A stretch of DNA of 64,000 bases, from NCBI RefSeq assembly GCF_000565195.1, contig NZ_CP006720.1, positions 558,001 to 622,000 on the forward strand, given 5' to 3'. The notes under the pieces are model-generated. The model did not search any database. It was not told where the DNA came from and worked only from the letters and a program-made list of their open reading frames with translations. This stretch comes from Spiroplasma mirum ATCC 29335. Its GTDB lineage: Bacteria; Bacillota_I; Bacilli_A; Mycoplasmatales; Mycoplasmataceae. Shown piece by piece: positions 1-8,879 of the stretch (the first letter of the stretch is position 1; each line of letters opens with the position of its first letter). The translations under genes and the position numbers were made by a program.

Positions 1-822
1 ACAAGAATTCCAGTACCAATTGATAAACGATTTAATTTAAAACTTATGAATGAAGCATTTGATTTAGCAATGATTGAAGCAAATATTAAAAATGGAATGA
101 TTGCTAATGCTATTTCAAGTGTTGTCCAAAATAAATTTGTTAATTTAGAATGTGAATTAATTCAAGCAATTTATGATTATTGTTTAGCAGATGGACAATA
201 TGAAGTTATGCCTTTGCGTAGTTATAATTCAGATAATGCTGATGATGCAAATAAAGTATTTTTTAAATTAAATGAAAGTATTATTGATACTACAAATCAA
301 ATTAGTAATTTATATTTTGGTTTATCTACTGAAAAAATGTTTTTAGTTTTAGGACGAAGAGCATATTTAGGTTTAACACCTGCTTATTTAAAAGTAATTG
401 GTTCACAAGCACAATTAAAAGCAATGGTTAATGGTGAATTATATGAAAATACTGCAATGGGTATTCCAGTAACTAAAAGTTTTAATTTAGAAAAAGCATA
501 TACTAAAGGTCAAGTTAACCGTGATAGAGGTTATAATTTTATTAACTTAAATGGTATTATTATGAATAAACAAGTATGAGCATATCCAATTAATATGGAT
601 ACTATTCAACAAGTTTTAGATAATGATACTGCTAACCCTAAATGAATTGGTAAAGTACAATATGCTACACCAACAATTTTATATCCAAAAACATGTAAAA
701 TTATTTTAGAAAAACAACCAACACAAGATGAAATTACACAAGCATATAACAACTTAAATAAAACTTATCGTGTTCCTATTGATTATGTTATTCCATCACC
801 CACACCCAGGACCATCCGTTAG
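1..822 (+). CDS. Phage structural protein, probable major capsid protein (5' end outside window)
   Basis: The frame is open from the first base, so the start lies left of the window; an internal ATG at 46 is only the first visible methionine. One TGA (577) is read as Trp. The visible part (about 273 residues) is soluble, without membrane segments, and ends in a Pro-rich linker, IPSPTPR, before TAG at 820. It is the first of a rightward series of structural-type genes, where tailed phages usually keep capsid genes. I do not recognise a signature motif, so capsid is inferred from size, order and the missing membrane segments. At CCC (805-807) the +1 frame opens into a further 213 residues (see 806-1450). 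Confidence 0.5.
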
Positions 823-1450
823 GAAAATAAATATAAGTAATATTGTTAAGCCGACAGTATCGCAAAATGATTTTATTATGAATGTTTTAGACCCTAAAAC
901 AGCAACTAAAAATGAAATAAGTAATGTTTATAAAAAATCTGTTTTATCAGAAATTAAAAAAATTAATGATAGTTTAACAGAAAATGATTTTGAAATAAAC
1001 CCTTATTTTGATGGTAAAAATGATATTAATTTAATTGGTAATAGTAATAATTTTATTTTAAATATTAAAGGAAAAAATAATGCTGAGGGAGAAAAAATAT
1101 TTAATATACATTTAAATAAATTTAATCTGCAAAATTTAAGTGATGTAATTAATGATGATGTTGATGATCCAACAGAATTTAAAGTTAAAGACCCTAAAAA
1201 TGTAGTAAAAGATGAAATAATTAATGCATTACAACCTCAAATTATAAAAAGTGTTGATGATGATTTAAAAGAAACTATAAAAGATAGTGATTATGAAGTT
1301 ATCATTAAAAAACCAGATTTTAATACACAAGCAAGATATGATATATCAGTACCAACTGAGGTTATAATTTCTTTAAATGGTAAAAATTGGTTAGTAGGTA
1401 ACTCAACAAATGATATTCATATTCAAATGCCAAGTGCTACAAAAAAGTAA
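806..1450 (+). CDS. C-terminal extension of the capsid-like protein in the +1 frame
   Basis: This open frame overlaps the end of the preceding gene and has no ribosome-binding site at its own first in-frame ATG (878). If a ribosome slips +1 at CCC-A (805-808) the product reads through PSPTPGPSVRK into 213 extra residues. The extension holds two related halves, one starting VLDPKTATKNEI and one KVKDPKNVVKDEI, each about 90 residues, polar and beta-rich in appearance. The alternatives are a 1-base mutation splitting one gene, or a separate gene. A decoration or host-binding domain on a minority of capsid subunits would fit, but this is inference. Confidence 0.45.
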   Translation, partial: PGPSVRKINISNIVKPTVSQNDFIMNVLDPKTATKNEISNVYKKSVLSEIKKINDSLTENDFEINPYFDGKNDINLIGNSNNFILNIKGKNNAEGEKIFNIHLNKFNLQNLSDVINDDVDDPTEFKVKDPKNVVKDEIINALQPQIIKSVDDDLKETIKDSDYEVIIKKPDFNTQARYDISVPTEVIISLNGKNWLVGNSTNDIHIQMPSATKK

Positions 1451-1496
1451 ATAAAGACTATCAAGTTAAATTAATGATATAGGTTTAAAAATAATT

Positions 1497-2382
1497 ATGA
1501 ATTTATTAATTTTACGAATTATAACTTTTTTAGTAGAAAATATAGAGAATCAAGAAATAGTAAGTAAATTTACTACTTTAATTAATAAAGCAAGATCTTA
1601 CTATTCTAATCCTCTTCAAAAAGTATCTAGTAAAGTTGAAGATATTTATCAATGATTAAATCCATTAACATATGTTAATTTAATTAAAAAAGGTCATCAA
1701 AAACAAATACAACAAATATTAAATGAATTAGAAAAAGAAAATAATCTTAAAAATAAAAAACAATTTGAAAATGAAAATTATATTAATACAAGTTGACAAT
1801 CTTTAAATAGTAGTTGGCTTGATAGTGGTCTGTTTAATATTACAAATAAATTAACTTTAACAGGTAATTTAATATTATTAATTTATACAAAAAAAGCAAA
1901 AAAATCCTAAATGATATGGACCTTATGTATATACTGGTGTCCCAGTTGAAGTATGAAAAGTATTAAGTAGTGCTGTATCAAATGCAGGAACATTATTTTG
2001 AAGATATTGATTAAGAAAATGATTACCTAGTCATTTAAGAAAATATATTAAAAGTCGATTACCACGAGAATTAAAGGAAAAATATCCTAAGGGATCAACT
2101 AAATTAACAATTGAAACTACTAAAAAATTAAATAAAATTAAAAACTTTATTTATGATTTACAAAAAGGTTATTTTAACTTTAATTTTCAAGGTGAAATTA
2201 ATATTAAATCATGATATCAAGAGCGTAGAAATGTTGTTAAAAATATTAAAAGTTCTTATATTAAACCAGTTAATAATTTTTTTTATCAAGCTAATAAAAC
2301 TGTTCAAAATGCTAAAAAAGTACAAAGAAAATTTAATTATTATAAACCAGTTAATTTTAAAAATAGATATAAAACAAAATAA
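1497..2382 (+). pseudogene. Phage protein, frameshifted
   Basis: The first part (1497-1910, 137 residues, TGA as Trp) starts MNLLILRIITFLVEN and ends at TAA in an A-rich stretch. The protein plainly continues in another frame from about 1903 (NPKWYGPYVYTGVPVEVWKV onward) to TAA at 2380, giving about 155 more residues. The second part is Arg/Lys/Trp-rich. The shift lies in the A7 runs around 1889-1905, so it is either a real frameshift or a homopolymer miscall. No motif is recognised. Its place between the capsid-like gene and the next structural gene suggests a head or portal-region protein. Confidence 0.5.
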
Positions 2383-2394
2383 GAGGTGTATTAC

Positions 2395-3609
2395 ATGGAA
2401 AATAATTTATTATTTATAACAGTTGAAGATGTTAAAAAAAGTCCCCTATGACAACCTATTAATGATCGTAAGCAATCTACTTATAATGATAATTTAATTT
2501 ATAATTCTATTTTAAAAACTAGTTTATGAATTGATAGATTAGCTGGTGCAACAGTTTCAGAAAAAATTAATAAACAAGATTTATTTCCATGAGTTAAAAA
2601 AGATGGAACTGGTTTAATTGATTATAATAGATGATTAAATTATATTCAATCTGCTTGTTTATTAGCTGTTATTAATTGATATTTGCCAAAAGGTGTAGAT
2701 GATTTAAGGGGGAGTGCTAGTATATCGCAAGGTGGTGTTGCATATTCACAAACTAATGATCCAGAAGCTAATGAAAATATTACTAAGGATGTTAAAAATG
2801 CTTTAAAATTAGCTGGTGAAATAATTGATACTACTTCTGCTAAAACATTTACTCGCCCATATAATTATGTTTTAGATAATTATGCTCATCCATGAGAAGA
2901 AAAATATAAGCATATATCTAAAAAAACATTTTATCCAACATTATTATTTTGATTAAAAAATCGTTTATTTAGTGATAATAGTATTAATATTAGTTATTCT
3001 ACAAAAAATGATTTTAGTAAAATTGATTATAATGAGTATATTAAATTAGTTGTTCCCTTTGATAATAATACAATTTATTATGATAATGGTTTATGAAAAG
3101 CAAAACTAGGAAATATTCCTGATAATGTAATTACAGATGAAATGTTTAATAAAGATTATATTGATAAATCTGATAGTAAATATATAGTTAAAAATGCTTT
3201 ATTAACAGTTAATAATGAAACAAAAAATATTAATGATTTTATATTAGATTTACAAAATAAAATTATAAGTCTTAATCAAGAAATTAATAATATGAAATGA
3301 GAAGTTGTAGATACTAGTGATTTTGCACCTGATATCCGCGGAACTTATCAAATTAAAAATTTCGATAAAATAAATTATGAATATCGTGTATTTGTTAGTT
3401 TAACTGGACCCTATAATTCTCGTTTGGGCTCAGTAGCAAGTTATAAAAATTTTAAAGGTATTATATCAAATGTTTCTATTGAATTATTACCAAAGCCAAG
3501 TTATATAGCATTACTACTTAATTATAAAGGAAAAGTTTATAATCAAAATCAAGATGGTATACCGCAAAATTTACATTCTATTCATGTGGAAAGAAAAAAA
3601 GTAAGTTAA
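2395..3609 (+). CDS. Phage structural protein of unknown role, 404 aa
   Basis: It starts at ATG after AGAGGTG and reads through many TGA Trp codons to TAA at 3607. The N-terminal half (VEDVKKSPLWQPI onward) is Trp-rich and compact. A short coiled-coil-like stretch lies near residue 285 (DLQNKIISLNQEINNM). The C-terminal 110 residues look beta-rich. No signal peptide or membrane segment is seen. Length, position and the coiled coil before a beta domain fit a tail-fibre or baseplate component, but I cannot name a family. Confidence 0.55.
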
Positions 3610-3624
3610 AAAGGATTTAATTTT

Positions 3625-4146
3625 ATGAATGAAAATAAAGAAATAACTAGACCCGAATTTAAATGAGCATATTATTTATTTTGAACTAAACCAGCTCGCT
3701 TTTATCGTAGAGAATTAGAACGATATGAAGATCAGTTTTTATTAAAATCTGAAAAGGTTAGAAAAAAACAATATAAGATGATTGATGGCATTAATGCATT
3801 TATATTTATTGCTTTGTCTACTTCTTGAACAACTTTACCTAGTTTAGTTGATTTACCACATTGATTACAATGAGCAAAATTAGGAATGTATGATGTATCA
3901 TGACAACATAATTGAGCAGGTGGATTAGTAATGTTTGTAATACCAGCTAGTGTGGGAAGAATAATTCAAAAATCACCATATTGATTCCCTCAAAAACAAA
4001 TGCAATATATTTTAAATTGAATTTTAAAATTATTACCTATTTTAATATTAATATTAACTACTTATTGATTTAAAACTCAACGAGAATATCGAGAATTTAT
4101 TAAATATGAAAAAGAACAATTTAAAAAAGAACTTAATAAAAAATAA
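3625..4146 (+). CDS. Phage-region membrane protein, 173 aa
   Basis: It starts at ATG 11 bases after an AAGGA site and has an exceptional number of TGA Trp codons. There is a charged N-terminus (about 45 residues, many Arg/Lys/Glu), then hydrophobic segments near residues 55-70, 95-115 and 130-150, and a charged C-terminal tail. The topology would suit a lysis or superinfection protein or a virion membrane component; nothing more specific can be said. The next gene follows after 22 bases. Confidence 0.5.
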
Positions 4147-4168
4147 CATTAGAAAGGAGGTTTTTAAT

Positions 4169-4444
4169 ATGGTAAATGCAGTAACTGGTGTTGCAGTTGC
4201 AATTGGTGTAGTTGCTATCTTATTGCTATTAGGATTAATTAAAGCTATTTGTGTAATTAAACGAATTAATGAATGCCAAAATAAAGCATTAATTAAACAT
4301 GAAAAACAATTATATGGAAGTGATAGTGCCGTTGAACTTGCTAAAAATATTAATAAGATTGGTGTTGTTAAAAAACATTCTAAAAAAGTTAAAAAACAGC
4401 AAAAATATCTTAATGCCGTGGATGAATTAATGAATGATTTATAA
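4169..4444 (+). CDS. Small single-span membrane protein, last gene of the rightward phage operon
   Basis: The ATG at 4169 follows a strong GAAAGGAGG site; an in-frame upstream extension to 4106 overlaps the previous gene and is not used. Residues 3-30 form one hydrophobic helix (VTGVAVAIGVVAILLLLGL), followed by a basic 60-residue cytoplasmic tail. It could be a holin-like or coat protein. TAA is 7 bases before the operon terminator. Confidence 0.6.
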   Translation: MVNAVTGVAVAIGVVAILLLLGLIKAICVIKRINECQNKALIKHEKQLYGSDSAVELAKNINKIGVVKKHSKKVKKQQKYLNAVDELMNDL

Positions 4445-4450
4445 AAAATA

Positions 4451-4477
4451 AAAAGAGATATTAATCTCTTTTTTTAT
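4451..4477. terminator. Bidirectional terminator between converging phage operons
   Basis: Hairpin AAAAGAGATATTAATCTCTT flanked by A- and T-runs. It ends the rightward structural operon; the stop codon of the leftward gene (4461-4463) lies inside the hairpin. Confidence 0.8.
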
Positions 4478-4625
4478 TATGGACAATATAATAATTGATA
4501 AAAAATTGAACTCTTTGAGAATTTGTATATAATTCAGGTAACTCATTTCATGATTTTTCTTGATCTTTATTAGTTAAATGAATATTAACATTTCTAATTG
4601 TTCTATTTGGTTTTATTCTTGACAT
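4461..4625 (-). CDS. Small phage protein, 54 aa, ribbon-helix-helix-like appearance
   Basis: ATG (4625) follows GGAGGTTAATA. The product starts MSRIKPNRTIRNVNIHLT: a basic N-terminus with a short beta-like strand (RNVNIHL), then two predicted helices. This is the layout of small ribbon-helix-helix DNA-binding proteins, but the match is by eye only. It is the most distal gene of the leftward early operon. Confidence 0.45.
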
Positions 4626-4671
4626 TATTATTAACCTCCATTCTAATCAAATAATGTTTGTTGAATATTAA

Positions 4672-4812
4672 TTAATTGTTTTTTTTTTTTTTTGCAATAT
4701 TTGGATAAAGATAAGGTGAATCAGTTAATATTAAATTAATACTTTTATCAGGAATTGTTTTTAAATATTCTAATGAATCATTAAGTATTAATTCACCTAA
4801 TTTAGTTTTCAT
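4672..4812 (-). pseudogene. DNA adenine methyltransferase, N-terminal fragment
   Basis: It starts after AAAAGGAGG with ATG at 4812 and gives 46 residues. LILTDSPY matches catalytic motif IV (D/N/S-PP-Y/F) of beta-class N6-adenine methyltransferases, preceded by the usual SLEYLKTIPDKSI context. The frame runs into a 15-A tract (T-tract 4679-4693) and stops at once. The remaining 200 or so residues are absent, because the next gene begins 46 bases further on. The long tract may be where the deletion or slippage happened. Not expected to be active. Confidence 0.65.
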
Positions 4813-5030
4813 TTTTTAACCTCCTTTTCTATATCTCATCATTTAAAAACTTGTTGTTTTTCTTTATTAACAATAAATATGTTTTCTGCTCCATATTTTT
4901 CTTTAAAATATTCACAATAATCTAATGATTTTAAGTTAACTGATAATATTGTTTCACCAACGATAATATTTTTTGTTATTGTTTCACAAGGAAATAATTT
5001 TCTATCTTTTTTGTATGATAACTGAAACAT
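4797..5030 (-). CDS. Hypothetical phage protein, 77 aa
   Basis: ATG (5030) to TAG (4797), with three TGA Trp codons near the C-terminus (FKWWDIEKEV). It overlaps the start of the methyltransferase fragment by 16 bases, and its 3' end carries that gene's ribosome-binding site. Soluble; no motif recognised. Confidence 0.5.
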
Positions 5031-5110
5031 TATTTTAGTTTCTTTCTAATTTCAATAGTTTTAGTAAAGTTATCTTTGGTTTGCATATATCTGCAAACTG
5101 TTTTTTTATT

Positions 5111-5236
5111 TTAAATTCCACAACATTTTCCTCCATTCTCACAACCAATACAACATTCAACAATTCCACCACATTCACAATCTCAATAATTTTCGCCACA
5201 TTGAATACAAGTATCATATTTGTTATGCCTCGCCAT
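5111..5236 (-). CDS. Cysteine-rich 41-aa zinc-finger-like protein
   Basis: ATG (5236) follows AAGGAGGATAAATA and overlaps the preceding stop as TAATG. Nine of 41 residues are Cys (positions 10, 13, 20, 22, 28, 29, 32, 38, 39), including CIQC and CIGC pairs, so a structural zinc site is likely. No stop-free alternative frame looks better. The 80 bases downstream could hold one more tiny ORF starting GTG, which I do not call. Function unknown. Confidence 0.55.
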
Positions 5237-5560
5237 TATTTATCCTCCTTTATATCTAAATAACCTCATTTTTTTAATAAATTTATTACATAATTTAAAA
5301 TAAAAATATTGATTTCATTTACAGATCAATCAGAACTTGGGTGGTTTTTTCCTCAAAAATAAATTCTTTTTTTTAAAATATCATAATGCAAAATTATAAC
5401 TAAAATCTATGTTCTCATCATATATAGAAAATTAAGTATAATCAAGTCAATGATTTTTATATTTTTTACTTAATTCTACAACATCATTATAATTTGGTAA
5501 TCCATTCTTTGGGACATTTTCATTTTTTTTAATCTTTTTATAGATTTTATATATTTAGGG
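5236..5560 (-). pseudogene. Broken phage gene
   Basis: Coherent Trp-containing fragments lie in three frames: KNGLPNYNDVVELSKKY, then NIDFSYNFALWYFKK, then RIYFWGKNHPSSDW with about 35 more residues to TAA at 5236-5238. The middle-to-last switch falls in an A8 run. The protein would be about 110 residues, soluble, with no family recognised. It overlaps the Cys-rich gene start by 1 base (TAATG), the normal coupling in this operon, so decay or miscall is recent. Confidence 0.45.
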
Positions 5561-5570
5561 TACTACTATC

Positions 5571-5684
5571 CTAATATTCTGAATTATTTTCTTCTTCCTT
5601 ATTATCTTTTAATACTAAAATTACTTTATCGCATTTTGTTAATCCGTGTTTATTCATAAATTCTAATATTTTCTTTTCAGTCAT
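5571..5684 (-). CDS. Hypothetical 37-aa phage protein
   Basis: MTEKKILEFMNKHGLTKCD to an acidic tail (KEEENNSEY). The ATG overlaps the stop of the upstream gene (TAATG), with AAGGTG as a possible ribosome-binding site. No motif recognised. Confidence 0.45.
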   Translation of the reverse strand: MTEKKILEFMNKHGLTKCDKVILVLKDNKEEENNSEY

Positions 5685-5911
5685 TATTTTTCACCTTTAC
5701 TTTCTAATAAATTGTATTTTTCTTTATTCATTTGAACTATTATTTTAGTTCGGGTCTCGTTAATAATCGTTAAATCTTCTTTAAATAATTGTTGTTGTTT
5801 TAATTTTTCTAAATAATCTGTATTGCTTTCTACTCATTCATATAATGGAATATAATCATTTTTCAGTTTTTTAAGCTCATCATATGTTTTTATTAATTTT
5901 GTTATAGTCAT
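5684..5911 (-). CDS. Hypothetical 75-aa coiled-coil-like phage protein
   Basis: It starts after AAGAAAGGAAAGTGATA. The product is rich in Lys, Glu, Leu and Gln with heptad-like spacing (LEKLKQQQLFKEDL). It is translationally coupled to the next gene by a TAATG overlap. Function unknown. Confidence 0.5.
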
Positions 5912-5934
5912 TATCACTTTCCTTTCTTTGATAT

Positions 5935-6102
5935 TTATTTTTTTAAATAGTATGTGTGATATTCATAATCAATATTTATTGTCTTCTTTGGTAAAAAAAT
6001 TTGTGTATATTCAAATATTTTTTTCTTTAAAGCAATTTTTAAATCAGAAATTGTTGCGTCATCAAGTTTTTTAAGAAATAAATGTGCTCAATCCTCAAAC
6101 AT
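5935..6102 (-). CDS. Hypothetical 55-aa phage protein
   Basis: MFEDWAHLFLKKLDD to YYLKK, one TGA Trp codon. Soluble and basic. There is no clear Shine-Dalgarno site immediately upstream, so the start is less certain. Confidence 0.4.
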
Positions 6103-6105
6103 TAC

Positions 6106-6174
6106 TTATTTGTTTTCATAAATAGACGCCCCACGAAATTTCAAAACTTTTTTAATCAATCTTTTTCTAATCAT
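6106..6174 (-). CDS. Very small basic ORF (22 aa)
   Basis: It is preceded by GAGAGAGTGAAGAATA and codes for MIRKRLIKKVLKFRG and seven more residues. It fits the tight packing of the operon but is too short to support independently. Confidence 0.25.
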   Translation of the reverse strand: MIRKRLIKKVLKFRGASIYENK

Positions 6175-6196
6175 TATTCTTCACTCTCTCATTCTA

Positions 6197-6889
6197 TTAT
6201 AGTCATTTTAAAAACCTTTCTTTAAAGTTAATATAAAAGTTTTCATTTTGTTTTTTAATTATTGATGGGTCAATTTTATTTATTTTTAATTTATCTTTAA
6301 TTCAAGTTTTAGCTTCTTCAATATAATCAGAATTTAAATCTTTATTTGTAAAAAATGTTTTAATATTATTAAATTGATCTAAACTCATTGAATTTAAATT
6401 ATTAATTTGTTGTTTATTAGTTTCTTTAATAGATTGATTACTATTTTCTTTACTTATTTCAGTATTATCAGGATCTAATTCATCAGTTGCTATTCCAAAA
6501 GTTTTACATAATCAATAACGAGCACCATAAGTTAAAGCACTACCAATTGCTTTTGCAATGTCTGAGTTTTGTGCTGATAAAATAATTCCTAACTCTAATT
6601 TTTCATTACCTTTATAAAGAGTTAATAAACCTTTTGAATAATAACTTGTCATTTTTCCACCTTTAATATTTTCTGATTCCATAAATTTTGGCTCGCCAAT
6701 TGCTTGAATAGTATAAGTTATATGATGTTCTTTTAATTTTGGTTTTAAAGTTTGATATAAGTCACTTTCAGTAAAATAATTATATTTATTAAACTCATTT
6801 CTTGCATTTTTACCAACAAAAATATTTATATTAGATTGAATTTCTCCAATACTTTCAATTAATGTTTTTGAGTTATTATCTTGTTGCAT
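6197..6889 (-). CDS. ERF-superfamily single-strand annealing recombinase
   Basis: ERF proteins anneal complementary single strands in phage recombination. The 230-residue product has the typical layout: helical start, KNARNEFNKYNYFTESDLY at about residues 26-44, a beta core, then the hallmark IAKAIGSALTYGARYWLCK and GIATDELDPDN. The C-terminal 80 residues are a charged linker and tail. I chose the ATG at 6889 over the GTG 15 bases earlier because that GTG lies inside the GAGG ribosome-binding site. The gene overlaps the upstream nuclease by 14 bases; the exonuclease-annealase pairing supports the call. Confidence 0.8.
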
Positions 6890-7525
6890 TTTCTCATTCC
6901 TCACTTTCTTGTCATGTTAAAATTGCATCTTTTATTTGTTCTAAATCTTGTTTAGTAATATTATTTTTTCTTTAATAACTTTTTTTAATTTAGGGTTAAT
7001 AATAATAAACGTTACTTTTTTATTATCAATTTTAAAATCTTTTTCTAATAAGTAATAAAGTTTTAATTGTCAAATATATCTTTCAATATCAATCTTTTCA
7101 TTTGAACTTGTAATTTTTCAATCACACATAATTATTTCATTATTAATTGTTTTACCTATAAAATCAGTTGTTCCACAAAGAATAGGTGTATAGTATTTTT
7201 TTTCAGTTTCATAATTATTAAATTGAATATCTTTAAAAGTTTCTTGATATAGTTTTATAAAATTTTTAAATAATTCACGATGTGACTTTATATTACAATC
7301 AACAAACTCAATTAATTCATCATTAAAATTATTTTTAATTCAATAATCAATCATATTATGTAAACAATTACCACGTTCTTGTGCTAATTTTAAAATATTC
7401 TCATCAATTTGGGAAAAATCTTTTAGCACTAAAATATTAACAATTTGGCTAACACTAGGTATTAAAATACTATACTTATGCAATGCATCATTATAAATAT
7501 ATAAAGGTTTTACATCTAATCTCAT
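6876..7525 (-). CDS. PD-(D/E)XK phage exonuclease, apparent frameshift near the C-terminus
   Basis: Related to RecB/Cas4-type phage nucleases that supply 3' single strands to the annealing protein. Visible motifs are an N-terminal ERGNCLH helix (about residues 50-56), CGTTDFIG and then MCDWKITSS (the D...xK catalytic pair), and RYIWQLKLYYLLE (Q-rich motif). The frame stops early near 6950, but a neighbouring frame continues convincingly (NNITKQDLEQIKDAIL) to TAA at 6876, which overlaps the annealase start. The switch is at AAAGAAAAAA, a candidate homopolymer error. The start overlaps ssb by 10 bases. Confidence 0.7.
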
Positions 7526-7905
7526 AAAATTGCATCATCGCCATTAAAAACAATATAATCGTTATTTTTATTGCTATTATTTTCTTGTGGTTTTTTTGAT
7601 AATACATTATTGTTTGTATGTAAAAATTCATAATTAGATACTTGAACTATTCATTCAATTTTATTATCTTTATTTTTATATGATTGTAAAATACCACTAA
7701 TTGCAATTTGGCTACCTTTTTTACAATATTTTTGCAAAGTAATTGCTTGCTTATTTCAAACTTGGCAAGGAATAAAATCAGTTTCTTTTTGTGTTGAATA
7801 TGGGCGAGTAATTGCTAAATTAAAGATTGTATATTCTTTTCCATTTTGCATTTTTTTAATTTCAATATCTTTTGTTGTTCTACCAATTCCAATAAATTTA
7901 TTCAT
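7516..7905 (-). CDS. ssb: Phage single-stranded DNA-binding protein
   Basis: 129-residue OB-fold SSB. It begins MNKFIGIGRTTKDIEIK, with the usual FNLAITRPY and FIPCQVWNKQA strands and GSQIAISGILQSYKNKD. A polar linker (NNSNKNN) is followed by the acidic tip NGDDAILWD, a variant of the DDDIPF tail that recruits partner proteins. The ribosome-binding site is GGAGAGTGA. Its stop overlaps the nuclease start. It coats single strands for the ERF/nuclease pair; the cell's own ssb should be elsewhere. Confidence 0.85.
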
Positions 7906-8147
7906 TATTTATCACTCTCCAATTTCTTCTTTCATTGTGCTAATGTATAACCATTTTGTTTTGCTTGTGCTTTTAATCGTTTCTTTTCTGCTAATTCTTT
8001 ATCCACATCAAATCATTTATTAATTATTTCATCATGTAAATTTACTGATTGAAAAGATGCTAATATTGTTATTGCTATCATAATCTTTTTTTGATTATGT
8101 TCAATTTGTTCTAATTTTGCTAATAAACTTGCTTCTCCACTAGTCAT
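7905..8147 (-). CDS. Hypothetical 80-aa helical phage protein
   Basis: It begins MTSGEASLLAKLEQIEHNQ and is strongly helical and basic towards the end (LAEKKRLKAQAKQNGYTL). A TAATG overlap couples it to ssb, suggesting a helper in the same replication/recombination module. Function unknown. Confidence 0.55.
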
Positions 8148-8428
8148 TAATATCATTCCTTTCATTCTTCTAACATTACAATTTCATTATCAATACAATA
8201 ATCTAAAATTCTATTTTCATTATTAATATTAATTTCACTATTAATTAACTGAATATCTAAACAGTCTTCACAATATAATCTATTTTGATGAGTATCTAAA
8301 TATTCCATTTTCTTATTATGTTTTTCACAATACACACTAGTATTTTTATTTGCCAAAATGAAATCTAATAACTGATTTTTATCTTCATTAAGCAGTAATA
8401 ATTTATCGTATTTAATTTTTAATTCCAT
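8147..8428 (-). CDS. Small zinc-finger-like phage protein, 93 aa
   Basis: The ATG follows AGGTGATTAATA; TGA codons near the end are Trp, so the product ends EEWKEWY. VYCEKHNKKM and LYCEDC are spaced as CxxH...CxxC, a plausible zinc site at residues 33-56. It is coupled to the next gene by a TAATG overlap. Confidence 0.55.
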
Positions 8429-8431
8429 TTA

Positions 8432-8739
8432 TTAATCACCTCATAATTTGGTTCCACTTCTAAATAGTCAAACAATTAGATCTTTAACCTCATCAATTTC
8501 ATATCATTTTAAATTTAAGTTAAAGTTTGTTGGTAATTGAACAGAACCCATGCAGCATTCAACATATTAATAATCTATTTTAAATTTGGTATATAAATTT
8601 ATTTTTCAATCTAAATCATTATCTTTCACTTCTGCATAAATGATATCTTTATCATTAATTTTTAATACTTTATTATTAATTCATTTTTCATTTAATTAAT
8701 CACTAATACAATTAATTAATCACTAATACAATATGACAT
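8432..8739 (-). pseudogene. Phage gene inactivated by two in-frame TAA codons and a 20-bp duplication
   Basis: Removing one copy of the 20-bp tandem repeat at 8691-8730 gives one frame from ATG (8739) to TAA (8432), interrupted only by two internal TAA codons: after MSYCISD and after KFKIDY. Both sit where Trp is plausible, so TGA-to-TAA changes are a simple explanation. The remainder (KINDKDIIYAEVKDNDLDW, later MGSVQLPTNFNLNLKWYEI) reads like an ordinary small phage protein of about 95 residues. Function unknown. Confidence 0.5.
8691..8730. repeat. 20-bp tandem duplication
   Basis: Two adjacent 20-bp units (tttaattaatcactaataca and attaattaatcactaataca) differ only at the first base. The duplication shifts the frame of the surrounding gene. 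Confidence 0.85.
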
Positions 8740-8751
8740 AATTTATTTCTT

Positions 8752-8868
8752 CTAATTCTTTTTACCAAGTGCTCATAATTCATCTTTTACTTCTTGTGTA
8801 GTAACATAAGAACTTCAGATTGATAATTCATCTATTTTAATAGTTATTTTTTTAGGTATTTTTTTCAT
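8752..8868 (-). CDS. First gene of the phage early operon, 38 aa
   Basis: ATG (8868) follows CGGAGG. Product MKKIPKKITIKIDELSIW and 20 more residues, two TGA Trp codons. Small and basic at the N-terminus. As the promoter-proximal gene it might be regulatory, but no motif shows this. Confidence 0.5.
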
Positions 8869-8879
8869 CTAAACCTCCG

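Noticed and set aside
5035-5217. Open frame antiparallel-shifted over the Cys-rich gene
   Set aside because: A shadow of the 41-residue Cys-rich gene, which has the better ribosome-binding site.
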